Origin: Arachis hypogaea
Taxonomy: Eukaryota; Streptophyta; Magnoliopsida; Fabales; Fabaceae
DNA length: 64,000 nt
Assembly: GCF_003086295.3 (NCBI RefSeq)
Contig: NC_092048.1
Location: 72,644,841-72,708,840 of the forward strand
Direction: 5' to 3'
The position numbers and the translations under genes were made by a program. The notes beneath the pieces were generated by a model that saw only the letters and a program-made list of their open reading frames with translations, did no database searches and had not been told where the DNA came from. Within the stretch, counting starts at the first letter, position 1; each line of letters opens with the position of its first letter. Below are positions 45,770 through 56,983 of this stretch, piece by piece.

Positions 45770-46778
45770 TCAACAACCTTGATTTTGAGAAGTGGATGCT
45801 CCCTCAATCTGTGGGGTGCTTGGTCCTTCTAGGGAGAGCTTCTGGCGCTTCAGCTCCAGTAGCTCACGCCCCTGCTTCTCCTGTTCCTTCAGCAGCTTGC
45901 AGAGCATGCAGTTTTGATTCTGCTGTTCTTCCTTAAGTTGTTCCATAACTTCTTACAACTTGGTAACAGATGCTTCTAGGCGGGTCCAGTAGTCAATTTC
46001 AGGAATTTCTGGGAGGAACTCCTGCGCCCTCCTTTTGATGGAGTTGTCTTGCACTTGCCCTTCCATTGACTTCTTGGTGATTGGGTGTTCGATTAGGATG
46101 AATTCATCTACTCCCATCCTCACCCCAGCATAATACAATGAATCATCACAGCTCTTTTGACAGTGACCTCAGAGCGGTTGCAAGTGGGCAATATAGAACG
46201 CCCAATGAAGTCCAACCAGCCTCTTGCAACTGGTTTGAGATCTCCCCTCTTGAGTTGATTTGGGACACCTTTTGAATTGGTTATCCACTTAGTTCCAGGG
46301 AGGCATATGTCCTCTAAAACTTGATCCAACCCCTTATCTACTCTCACCATTCTCCTATTAAAGGATTCTAAATCATCTTGTAGTTGACGCAGTTTGAAGA
46401 CCTCTCTTATTTTGTCCAGATGGAAGTAAATAAGCCTCCCTTTGACCATAGTTCGGTAGGTGTGAAAGGTGGTTCCAGTTATTCTCTGCTTATCTGTTAG
46501 CCACATATTTGAGTAGAATTCCTGAACCATGTTTCTTCCAACCTTTGTCTCAGGATTGGCTAGAATTTCCCATCCTCTGTTTCAAATTTGCTCTTGGATC
46601 TCCGGATATTCATCTTCTTTCAAATTGAATTTAACTTCCGGGATCACTGACCTCAGACCCATTATTTTGTGGTAATGGTCTGCATGCTCTTTGGTTAAGA
46701 ACCCCTCTTGATTCCAAAGACTCTTTGAAGTATTCTCTTTCTTGCCTCTTGAATTGGTTTGTTTCGCTTAGGTGCCAT
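45770..46778 (-). pseudogene. ORF2 of internal 2, frameshifted
   Basis: Same protein as at 35150-36156. A base is missing after MAPK (46778), which shifts the frame at once (MAPKRNKPIQEARKR). A further stop removes the RGWEILANPETK region. The central block 46530-46120 is open (FYSNMWLTDKQRI, HTYRTMVKGRL), and the position that is a stop in internal 1 (HTY-stop-T) is Arg here. It ends MIHCIMLG-stop with the same frame change into GVDEFILIEHPITKK as internal 1, so that defect predates the two copies. Confidence 0.7.
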
Positions 46779-47324
46779 GATCTTGATGAGTCTTAGCTCA
46801 GTGATCACGGAAAAACAAACCAAACTTAGAGGTTTGCTTGCCCTCAAGCAAAAGAAAGGAAAGGGGAGAGAGAGGAGAAGAGCCAAATTCGAATGGTGGA
46901 GAGGAGGAGATGGCCGAATGTATATTTAAAGGAGGAGGGGAGGGATTTCGAAAAATTTGAAAGAGATATGACATAGAGATATGATTGATGGAAGAAAATA
47001 AAATCATGATATGAAAAAGATGGGATTTGTAATTGAAAAAGATATAAAGATGTTAAATCTGAAAATTTGGTTATGCATCTAAGAAATAAGAGATGATATG
47101 ATGAGTTGAAAAAGATTTGGAAAGAAATTAAGAGGATAATTGAGTTTTTGAAAAGATTTGGGAAGGATTTGAAAGAAAATTGAAAAGAGATTTAGAAAAT
47201 TGTTGAATTTTGGAAAATTGAGGGTGAATGATGAAAGTTTGAAACATGTTTATGCAGAAAATTATGAGTCAAAACATGAAAATTTGAAAAAATTTGAAGT
47301 TGGAAACAAAATCTCCTCCGCCTG
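46779..47324 (-). other. AT-rich spacer upstream of ORF2 (internal 2)
   Basis: Near-identical to 36157-36705. No coding potential. Confidence 0.5.
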
Positions 47325-47560
47325 CCTTTCTGGCGTTCAACGCCCAGAATGGTATCCATTCTGGCGTTTAACGCCCAATTGTTGGCCATTATGGGCGTTT
47401 AACGCCCAGTCAGGTACCATGGCTGGCGTTTAATGCCAGAAACCCCTTTATCACTGGGCGTTTTTCTGAACGCCCAGGATGCTGCAATTCTGGCGTTAAA
47501 CGCCCAAAATGGTACCTTTACTGGCGTTAAACGCCCAAAATGCCCTTTACTGGTGTTTTC
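47325..47560. repeat. Cluster of GGCGTTTAACGCC near-palindromes (internal 2 spacer)
   Basis: Counterpart of 36708-36975 but with better-preserved words (TGGCGTTCAACGCCCAG, GGGCGTTTAACGCCCAG, TGGCGTTAAACGCCCA). Several internal 1 words are CpG-decayed relative to these. Confidence 0.75.
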
Positions 47561-47705
47561 TTGCCAGCAAGCTCCTTTTCTCTACTTTTTGCACTGAATC
47601 CTTCTGTAACTCTATGAATTCCTTTAATTTTGATGATTAACCTTTGAAGAAAAATGTATGTCAAACTTCTACAAGTATTAATTAAAACAAATAACTTGCT
47701 AATGG

Positions 47706-47721
47706 ATGGGTTGCCTCCCAG
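47706..47721 (-). other. Post-pol hairpin, internal 2
   Basis: Same position and flanks as 37114-37129. The minus strand reads CTGGGAGGCAACCCAT, so the outermost stem pair is lost here. Confidence 0.55.
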
Positions 47722-47763
47722 CAAGCGCTTCTTTATTGTCTTTAGCTGGACCTTTACTGAGCT

Positions 47764-48482
47764 TCATTCAAGCCTCAGTTTTGAGCATTCTTGCTCAAAA
47801 TTGCTTTCAAGATAATGTTTGATTCTCTGTCCATTAACAATGAACCTTTTGTCAGAATCAATATCTTGAAGCTCAACATATCCATATGGTGACACTCTTG
47901 TAATCACATATGGTCCCCTCCACCGGGATTTTAATTTCCCGGGGAATAATCTGAGCCTAGAGTTGAACAGCAGAACTTTTTGTCCTGGCTCAAAGACTCT
48001 AGATGACAATTTCTTGTCATGCCACTTTTTTGCTTTTTCCTTATAAATTTTTGCATTTTCAAAAGCATTGAGTCTGAACTCCTCTAGCTCATTTAGCTAG
48101 AGCAATCTTTTCTCACCAGCTAACTTAGCATCTAGGTTTAGGAATCTGGTTGCCCAGTAGGCTTTATGTTCCAGTTCCACGGGCAGATGACAGGCCTTGC
48201 CATACACAAGCTGGTATAGAGAGGTTCCTATAGGAGTCTTGAATGCTGTTCTGTATGCCCACAGAGCATCATCCAAGATCTTTGCCCAATCCTTTCTACG
48301 GGCAATTACAGTCCGTTCCAGAATTCTCTTTAGTTATCTATTAGAGACTTCAGCCTGCCCATTTGTCTGTGGATGATACGGAGTTGCTACTTTGTGGCTA
48401 ATTCCATATCGAACCATAGCATAGTAAAGCTGTTTATTGCAGAAATGGGTGCCCCCATCACTGATTAGTACTCTGGGAACAC
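47764..48482 (-). pseudogene. Pol of internal 2, 3' part (end of integrase)
   Basis: Continuation of the integrase after the element 3 insertion, in the matching frame. It contains the last catalytic region up to TEVSNR, TAA at 48334-48336 and TAG at 48097-48099 (both shared with internal 1), and the GPY-type C-terminal module (KSRWRGPYVITRVSPYGYV), ending at 47764. The clean open stretch 48009-47764 shows less decay than internal 1. Confidence 0.85.
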
Positions 48483-49992
48483 TGATAAACCCATATTTCA
48501 TGAGTTCTTTTGTGCTTAATTAAAGTGATTTATTCAACTCTTCACCTACTTATTCACATTAATTGCATGGTTTTACTTTTCCTTCCTTATTATGTCATAT
48601 AATGAAAAACATGTTTTCTAAGCTTTAAAAATTAATTATTTTAATTACCTTTATTTCCATTCGATGCCGTGATTAGTGTGTTGAGTAGTTTTAGATTTTC
48701 TAAGGCAGAATGGCTTAAAGGATGAAAAAGGAAACATACTAAAATGGAAGGAGAAAGCAAAACGGAGCTTTAAAGGAACTGGTATCCACGCGATCGCATG
48801 GATGACGAGATCGCGTGCCAAGCACGAATCAGCAGCGACGCGGCCGCATGACTGACGCGACCGCGCGCCTTAAGCAGAACGCACATGACGCGGTCGCATG
48901 ACTGACGCGACCGCGTGGCAAGGAAAAGCTCCAATTGACGCGACCGCGTGACCCACGCGGACGCGTGACAGAGGCCACGCACAAGAAATTGCAGAAAACG
49001 CTCATAACGAGTTCTGAGGCCCTTTTTGGCCCAAATCTAAGTCCAGAAGGCGTAGACCAGAGGTTATGAAGTGAGGGAATGCATCCATTCAGAGGGGGCT
49101 CGCATATTTTCACCTTTCAATGAATTAGATTTAGTTGAGAGGGAGATCTCCTCCCTCTTGCTTTTAGGATTTAGGATTTCTTCTTGTTTTAAGAGTAACT
49201 CTGGATCCAGGTTTAATGTTCTTTTAGTTTTTACTTCTCTTTATTTATTCCAACATTTGAATTGATTATTATTATTTGATCTAAGAATTATTCCATGTTA
49301 CAGATTTCTAATCGAATTAATGATATTTGAGGTATTTTCAGTTCATGATTGTTCTCTTTGACTTAAGTTATCATTGCTTTCTATCTAAGGATATTTTTAT
49401 TATTATTCCAGCAATTTTACTTTTTCTTTCCTTTTTGTTCTGGTTAAGACTTTAGTAACTCAACAGTTATTAAACCCAACATAATTGATAATCGTTATCT
49501 TGCTAATTGAGCTGAACTTAAATAATCCCAACCTTCTCTTAGGAAATAATTAGGATTCAAAGGTCAACTTAATTAGTCCCTTGACTTTCCCGTGCTCTGG
49601 TGAAGGTTGACCAAGTGGAGTTTAGATTCAACTTTCATTATTGTTGAGAGAGATAACTATGTTGGACCTCTAATTTCTCTACCTTGCTAAAAGTTGCTTT
49701 ACAGTTATTATTTATCTTTAATTTCCATTTAATTCACTCGTCATTTAAATTGCTTACTTCTCACCTTCTAAACCCCGATTATAACCCTTTTAACCAATAA
49801 TAAGAACATACTTCCTCGCAGTTCCTTGAGAAGACGACCCGAGGTTCGAATACTCTGTTAACAATTTTTAAAAGGGTTTGTTACTTGTGACACCCAACAC
49901 GTTTGTACGAAGGGATTTTTGCCGGTTTAGAAACTATATCTACAACGCAACTGTTTCTATGAATTTCTTTACTGGTAGAAAAGCCGACGTCA
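48483..49992 (+). repeat. 5' LTR of element 3
   Basis: From TGATAAACCCATATTTCATG to AAAAGCCGACGTCA. GACGCGACCGCGTG-type words are at 48785-48970. Its start is related to the LTR of element F. Confidence 0.9.
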
Positions 49993-49995
49993 AAA

Positions 49996-50013
49996 TGGCG
50001 CCGTTGCTGGGGA
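49996..50013 (+). other. PBS of element 3
   Basis: TGGCGCCGTTGCTGGGGA matches the tRNA-Asp PBS with one mismatch and lies 3 bases after the LTR. Confidence 0.8.
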
Positions 50014-50108
50014 ACTGCTAACGTGTGCCTTATTATTGGTTATTATAAATATTTTCCTTTTTCCTGTTTATTTATTTTCGTTTTTCCTCTTTATCTTTAA
50101 TTGCTACT

Positions 50109-51689
50109 ATGAACTCTCACCCCTCTCGCTTTGAGTTTGGTTCTAATATTGTTAAAGGAAATAGAAGTTACAGCAGGAATGTGCCATTCTTCCAAGGTCA
50201 GACCAATCAAGGATGGATGGAACCAAGAGGATCTAATCAACCCTTTTGGCAGCAACACCCTCCGAGATATCCTGGGCAGAGACCATTCTACCGTGCATAC
50301 CCAGCTGAAAGACATGGTGGACAACCTTGTAACTACCAACAAGCCCCACCCCGTGCATATGAACCATCCTTTCAACATAACCTCGAACCACCACACTCAC
50401 AAGCTTCTCTTCACCATTCGCCATCATATGATCCTTCCTTACTTCAATACCAATCCAATCATTCCCGACCGTCACCACTTTCCTTTGTATCATGTCCAAG
50501 TTTGGAAAACCGCGAAGCAAAGGATCGCCTAAAAGAAACAATGATTAAATTTCAAACAACCGTTCAACAGCTGGAGCAAGCACTAATTCAATGGGCTACT
50601 AGGCGCTTAAATATACAAGGATCAACCACAGCTCCATGAGGACAGCCCGATGAAGAGCGTAGCATGAAAGAAATACTAGAGACTCCAGCGGGCAAGACAG
50701 AGAATGAATTCATACTAGAACAAGTGGAAGAAGCTGTCATTGTTCAAGAAGAAGAGTTGGTTGAATTGGTTGAAGATCTAGGCGATGCTGAACTTCCTTG
50801 GGAATCCAGAATTGAGGAAAACTCCGTCCGAGATGCCACAGTTGATGCTAAGGAGGATACCGTACAATCTCCAAGGCGAGTCGTTTATGAAGAGTCAGAC
50901 GGAATAATCCAAGAAGCAAATTTCCTTGATGATGATAGTCACAAGTCTAGTTCTCCTAGTGATGAGCTTGCGTCCGCAAGTGAATTCTCTGAGATCGAAG
51001 AATCTTCCCCAAGTGAATATAAAGATGATGCGGAGGTAGATTTCTCTCAACCTCCAATCTATGACTCGAGTGATGAGGAAGACATGGAAGACTTTGACCA
51101 GGATACAGATACAATTGAAGATCTTTGCAAGGAAGTGGAAGAATTCACAGAAGAACACAAGGAAATGGAACTTGCAGAACCACCAAAAACACCTATCCCA
51201 AGGCCATTACCACCCAATACAAGCTTCAAGTGGGTACGATCCTTAACTTATAATTTTACTTATTCACTTGAATATGGTTTGTTTGAAACAGATGGTCAGC
51301 TTAGAGCTCTCTGCGGCTTTAAGAGAAAGAGGGAAATGGCTCGTATTCAGAGCTGGTGCGCCAGGTTCAATAAGGTTCCACGCTTCACCTCGAAGTACAT
51401 GGATTGGTATCGTGCTCAATTGCATGGATCACAGAGAACGTTTGGTCGCCACGGTGAGATTCTACTTTTTAACCCGCCCGAATGGAAACTTACAAATCAA
51501 AACGGAGGCGGATCTAAAAACACATCTTGGGATCATGGATTATGTTCTGACATTCGTCATCCTGGGAGGCTGAATATCTGTTTAAAGCTGCGTAGAAGCT
51601 TTACATGCCTAGTTTTGGACCCCGGAGGCTATTGGCATTCCAAGCACTGGTGGAGATTTTTGGACGAATTTAAACACAAGCCACCATAA
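50109..51689 (+). pseudogene. ORF1 of element 3: coiled-coil/acidic protein with conserved C-terminal domain, one in-frame stop
   Basis: Homologue of the 562-aa protein at 6246-7934. A single frame of 526 codons runs from MNSHPSRFEFGSN to FLDEFKHKPP, broken only by a TGA at 50637-50639. N-terminal residues are P/Q/Y/H-rich, then a short helix (KETMIKFQTTVQQLEQALIQ). After the stop a long acidic segment follows. The C-terminal ~155 residues share with element F: LEYGL-ETDGQLRALCG, FKRKRE, YMDWYRAQLHGSQR and HSKHWWRF. Sequence between these anchors differs widely. It occupies the gag-pol position. The stop may be a recent mutation, or be read through. Confidence 0.7.
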
Positions 51690-51738
51690 CAGGATACTCT
51701 TCCAATGTCCAACTTAAGGACTTTAACTAAAAGTGCTA

Positions 51739-51756
51739 GGTGGGAGACAACCCACC
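51739..51756 (+). other. Post-ORF1 hairpin of element 3 (GGTGGG-AGACAA-CCCACC)
   Basis: Perfect 6-bp stem about 50 bases after the ORF1 stop, with upstream CCAACTTAAGGAC and AAAAGTGCTA shared with element F. Confidence 0.7.
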
Positions 51757-51899
51757 ATGGTATGGTCGCTTCTTTTTCAATTTATTTCTTGTTAATTGCT
51801 TTCATTTTCCCTTTTTCTTTTTATTTTATTAAACCTAGAATCATGCATAAGCATCCATGATAGTCATTGCATTCTGCACTTTTCATGCATAAAAAAAAA

Positions 51900-52345
51900 G
51901 TGGTTGCATGACGCGACCGCATGCCCCATGCGGTCGCGTCATATCGCGAAAGACACCACCCATGCGACCGCGTGACCCACGCGGCCGCGTGATATATATA
52001 TCGGCGTAAGAATCCAACGAATAGAAAGTTGGGCTGGAATCGTGCGGCCCTTGTGCATTTCGCACAAATTGGCCCACGCGATCGCATGCCCCATGCGATC
52101 GCGTCACATGTACAATATCAATCCCACGCGACCGCGTGAGCAATGCGATCGCGTCGCATGGATTGCACATCACCCCAAAAGGAGACAGAGAGTTGCGCTG
52201 AAACGGCGCTGGAGTCGTGCGTTTAGCACGAATTCCAGCGACGCGATCGCGCGACCCATGCGATCGCGTCAACCTTCTTCCCCCCTCTCATGCGATTGCG
52301 CACTCGACGCGATCGCATCACTCCCATTCTCGTCCCAACCACGCG
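51900..52345. repeat. Cluster of CACGCGACCGCGTG / GCGATCGCG near-palindromes
   Basis: About twenty copies of ATGCGATCGCGTC, CACGCGACCGCGTGA and variants between the post-ORF hairpin and ORF2. The same word family sits in the LTRs of this element (48785-48970, 55775-55970). Confidence 0.75.
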
Positions 52346-52368
52346 ACCGCGTGGATTCGAAAATATAA

Positions 52369-53706
52369 CCCCAGCAGGAGAAAGCTAACCAACTGCTTCC
52401 TGCAAATGATCCTATAAAATTTGCAAACCGGTACTGTGAACTGAAGTACCCGGCTTTTGCAAACTCCAGAAATCTATACCTGGAACGTACCTTGAAGATT
52501 CCAGAGGCCCTCCAGCAATACACTACTGAGCAAATCAAGCAAAGGGGCTGGTACTTTCTGGAGAGACCACTGACAGAGGTCAATACATCTTGGGTCCGGG
52601 AATTCTATTGCAACTACTACCTTACTATCCTAGATCCAGTGAACCTGAGAGGAAAGCTAATTCTGTTCACTGAGGAGGCCATAGAGACCATTCTCCAGCT
52701 CCCCGCCAAGTTCGATCAGCCAGATGGTTTTGCACAGGCTGAGGAGGACATGGGCCAGATGCAGTTTGACTGGGATGCTGTGAAGGCAAGGATAGCTCTC
52801 GACCCTGCTGTTCCTTGGGAGATGGGTCAGAACACCACTATGCCTAGAGGGATCAAGAGAGTGTACTTAAATGATGAGGCTCGGCTTTGGCATCAGATCT
52901 TGAGTAACTTTGTGATGCCGAGTACTCACGAGACAGAGATCCCGACTACCATGATCACCCTCCTTTGGTGTGTGCTGGAGGGTAAGGACATTTATCTGCC
53001 TCATTTTATCCGGCATTATATGGCCAGGGCCCACGTCCGAGGCACCCTCCCCTTTCCTTACCTGGTTACACGGCTAGACCGTCAGGCTGATGTGCCTTGG
53101 GAGGATGCCGATGAGAGACCACCCGCAGCGGACTGCAGGAAGATCATCCCGCACAGCAGGAACTTCCTTGCTTTGGGCTACAGACCACCACCTGTCACTG
53201 CTACTGATGAGACCGCCCCTCCGTCTGCTGGACCCTCTTCATCCACAGCTGCCCCAGCTGCCCCTGCTGCCACCACTACAACTCCACCCGCCTATGAGCC
53301 AGTCTATCGCCTCGTCCACCGTCTATTCCGCTAGCTTGATCAGATGGAGCGCCGTAACAGGCGCTGATATGAGAGATTAGAGCGCCGCAGTAGGCGACGC
53401 TATTCCCATCTGAAGCTAATGATCAGACAGGGCGCCGACATCCCCTCAGAGCCCGACACCCCTTCAGAGCCATCAGAGAATGAGCACGAGGAGGAGCCTC
53501 ATTCCCAGGCGGAGACTCATCAGCAGGCAGCCACAGAGCAGGCTGCCCCGCATCAGGAGGTTATGCCCCAGATAGAGGCTGCAGATCCAGAGATCCTGCT
53601 CCAGTCCGTCCCACCTCCACAGCAGCCAGACCCCCAGCCCACCACTGCCACAGAGACCCCAGCTGCCATCCCTACCAGTGATGACACTCCTTCACACCAG
53701 GCTTGA
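52369..53706 (+). pseudogene. ORF2 of element 3: 'plant transposon protein'-type ORF, start lost and two stops
   Basis: The frame opens at 52369 after a TAA and has no ATG before the homologous region, so the start is missing. It encodes KFANRYCELKYPAFANSRN, RGWYFLERPLTEVNTSWV, FYCNYYLTILDP, then KRVYLNDEARLWHQILSNFV and TMITLLWCVLEGKDIYLPH. It is better preserved than the copies at 35150 and 45770. A TAG at 53332-53334 and a TGA near 53366 precede a Pro/Glu/Gln-rich tail that remains in the same frame to the stop at 53706. The family is the uncharacterised ORF downstream of pol in Athila-type elements. Its retention in an element without pol suggests a cis or structural role. Confidence 0.7.
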
Positions 53707-53710
53707 TTGA

Positions 53711-53747
53711 GCATCGAGGACGATGTTTCATTTTAAGTGTGGGGAGG
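53711..53747 (+). promoter_or_regulatory. Internal hairpin plus polypurine cassette of element 3
   Basis: GCATCG-AGGA-CGATGT (53711-53726, with one G-T pair) is followed by TTCATTTT and AAGTGTGGGGAGG. It lies directly after the ORF2 stop and 1.7 kb upstream of the true 3' polypurine tract. It could act as a central polypurine tract. Confidence 0.6.
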
Positions 53748-55436
53748 TCGCCATCTCTGGCGTTTATTTTGGTGAACCACTACATACTTTTTCTTTTATT
53801 TTGGACATTTTTCTGTATTTTTCTTTTATTGTTATTTTCTGAGTACTTATACATTGCTACTTGTGTATTTTACTCTATTTTCTGTATTTTGCATCTTTAG
53901 TTCATATCTTAGTTATTTAGTTCATTTTAGTTATTTAGTTTAGTTTGCAATTCTGATTTATTAGTGGATTAATTAGTATAGTTTATCCTTTTTAGCATAA
54001 GATAGTATAGTTTAAATAGAAAAATATAAAAAGGAAGTAAACTAGGAACTTTAACAGAATCAAAATAACCCACACCTTGTATATATAGCATTACATGTTA
54101 GTTGACAACATTTCATCAAGGAGGAACATTAAAACTTTAAAAGCTACCCTAAATAATTTTTTCAAGAGAATAATGGGAATTTTTAACTAAACCTGCATAC
54201 AATATATGAATGATATATGATGCTTGAGTTAGAGAACACACAGCCTGTGAGTCTTGAGCTTAAATTGTATGGTTGCATTCAAACCATAATTTCATTTCTG
54301 TGTGTCACATTTCTTTTTATTCTGATGTTCTTTGCTTTGCTTTAATTTATATGTCCAATTATAGAATATAGAATAAGATACATACCAAGAGAATGATTGA
54401 GGCCATCATTTGATTTTAGCTCACTTACCCCAAATTAGCCTACCTTTTACATCACCCTTGTTAGCCCCCTTGAGCCTTTTAAAACCCCTTTATTCTATTT
54501 AGCCAAATTACTAGCCTTAAGCAGAAAAACAAAATAAAATCCCAAGTGAATCCTTGGTTAGCTTAAGATAGACAAATTATGAATAGAGTAAAATGTGGGA
54601 AGCCTTTTGGGAACATGGGTAATAGAAACAAAAAGGTAGAAAAGTAAAAGGGAATAAAATAAAATTTGGGAAGCATGCTCATGAGAAAATCTAAATGATT
54701 CAATTATCATGTGCATTAAAAATTTTTTTTTTTAATTTTCAGCATCCAAATAAAAGGGGATACAAAAAAAAAAAGAAATTCCCCAATGAAAACAATGCAC
54801 ATGAAATAAAAATAAAAAGTAAAACATGAGCATGTAACAATAAGTGGGAAATTATGGGAAAATAGGTGAAGAAGTTTTATCTTGTTAAATATGTATGTTA
54901 GGTGAGATCTTAGTCTAATTAAGGATTCACTTATTAGCTCACTTAACCATATACATAAATCCTTACCTTTACCTTGGCCCCATTACAACCTTAATTAAGA
55001 CCTCATGACTTTTTGGTATGACTATATTCTATAATTGTTGATTGGTTAGATGAAAAATAAAACTGTAGAAATTAAGAATAAAAAGAAAGATAGAGTGAAT
55101 AAACCCAATAAACACTGAGTGACTAGAGAGTAAACACAAAATCCAGTGAGGGTTCAATAACTCATCAACATATATCTGTGCTCAAAATTTACTAATTGTT
55201 TTGCAAGTTTGTACAATGTTTCCTTTCCCATCTCAATTGCTAAAGTACTTTATTATTTAAGGGTTGGCTATATATATACACACAACTCCTTGAGAATGTG
55301 AATTAACTTAGCTACATGTAAGCTTTATATATGAGTGGATGAATTAGAATTGCATGACTCATTAGGTAGATGCATTTAGCATAGGTTGCATTTCATAACA
55401 TTCCATCACTTTAACCTTAATTATTTACCTTGGATT
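53748..55436 (+). other. AT-rich spacer of element 3 between the two purine cassettes
   Basis: No coding potential. Segment 54395-54480 is alignable with element F (3960-4060). Poly-A/T tracts lie near 54720 and 54765. Confidence 0.6.
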
Positions 55437-55474
55437 TAGCATGAGGACATGCTAGTGTTTAAGTGTGGGGAGGT
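55437..55474 (+). promoter_or_regulatory. Terminal hairpin plus polypurine tract of element 3
   Basis: TAGCATG-AGGA-CATGCTA forms a perfect 7-bp stem (55437-55454). It is followed by GTGTTT and AAGTGTGGGGAGGT, which abuts the 3' LTR start at 55475. Confidence 0.8.
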
Positions 55475-56983
55475 TGATAAACCCATATTTCATGAGTTCT
55501 TTTGTGCTTAATTAAAGTGATTTATTCAACTCTTCACCTACTTATTCACATTAATTGTATGGTTTTACTTTTCCTTCCTTATTATGTCATATAATGAAAA
55601 CATGTTTTCTAAGCTTTAAAAATTAATTATTTTAATTACCTTTATTTCCATTCAATGCCGTGATTAGTGTGTTGAGTAGTTTCAGATTTTCTAAGGCAGA
55701 ATGGCTTAAAGGATGAAAAAGGAAACATACTAAAATGGAAGGAGAAAGCAAAACGGAGCTTTAAAGGAACTGGTATCCAGGCGATCGCATGGATGACGCG
55801 ATCGCGTGCCAAGCACGAATCAGCAGCAACGCGGCCGCATGACTGACGCGACCGCGCGCCTTAAGAAAAACGCACATGACGTGGTCGCATGACTGACACG
55901 ACCACGTGGCAAGGAAAAGCTCCAATTGAAGCGACCGCGTGACCCACGCGGACGCGTGACAGAGGCCACGCACCAGAAATTGCAGAAAACGCTCATAACG
56001 AGTTCTGAGGCCCTTTTTGGCCCAAATCCAAGTCCAGAAGGCATAGACCAGAGGTTATGAAGTGAGGAAATGCATCCATTCAGAGGGGGCTCGCATATTT
56101 TCACCTTTCAATGAATTAGATTTAGTTGAGAGGGAGATCTCCTCCCTCTCGCTTTTAGGATTTATGATTTCTTCTTGTTTTAAGAGTAACTCTGGATCCA
56201 GGTTTAATGTTCTTTTAGTTTTTACTTCTCTTTATTTATTCCAACATTTGAATTGATTATTGTTATTTGATCTAAGAATTATTCCATGTTACAGATTTCT
56301 AATCGAATTAATGATATTTGAGGTATTTTCAGTTCATGATTGTTCTCTTTGACTTAAGTTATCATTGCTTTCCATCTAAGGATATTTTTATTATTATTCC
56401 AGCAATTTTACTTTTTCTTTCCTTTTTGTTCTGGTTAAGACTTTAGTAACTCAACAGTTATTAAACCCAACATAATTGATAATCGTTATCCTGCTAATTG
56501 AGCTGAACTTAAATAATCCCAACCTTCTCTTAGGAAATAATTAGGATTCAAAGGTCAACTTAATTAGTCCCTTGACTTTCCCTTGCTCTGGTAGAGGTTG
56601 ACCAAGTGGAGTTTAGATTCAACTTTCATTATTGTTGAGAGAGATAACTATGTTGGACCTCTAATTTCTCTACCTTGCTAAAAGTTGCTTTACAATTATT
56701 ATTTATCTTTAATTGCCATTCAATTCACTCGTCATTTAAATTGCTTGCTTCTCACCTTCTAAACCCCGATTACAACCCTTATAACCAATAATAAGAACAT
56801 ACTTCCTCACAGTTCCTTGAGAAGATGACCCGAGGTTCGAATACTCGGTTAACAATTTTTAAAGGGGTTTGTTACTTGTGACACCCAACACGTTTGTACG
56901 AAGGGATTTTTGCCGGTTTAGAAACTATATCTACAACGCAACCGTTTCTATGAATTTCTTTACTGGTAGAAAAGCCGATGTCA
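55475..56983 (+). repeat. 3' LTR of element 3
   Basis: 1509 bp, nearly identical to the 5' LTR. Several of the differences in the GC-rich cluster are CG to TG or CA (compare 55877-55910 with 48888-48922). Confidence 0.9.

Larger units (their letters stand above)
48483..56983 (+). mobile_element. Element 3: complete non-autonomous LTR retrotransposon in the integrase gene
   Basis: It is 8501 bp and flanked by the 5-bp duplication AACAC (48478-48482, 56984-56988). The empty site is visible in internal 1 at 37887-37891. LTRs of 1510 and 1509 bp enclose a tRNA-Asp PBS, ORF1, post-ORF hairpin, palindrome cluster, ORF2, an internal hairpin plus polypurine cassette, a 1.7-kb AT-rich spacer and the terminal cassette. 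No gag domain, protease, RT or integrase was found. Excision restores the pol frame of internal 2 across the site. Confidence 0.9.

Noticed and set aside
52492..53334. A 280-aa intact gene starting at 52492
   Set aside because: That position is TTG, homology begins well upstream (from about 52369), and the frame continues past the stop at 53332. It is part of a degenerate ORF2.
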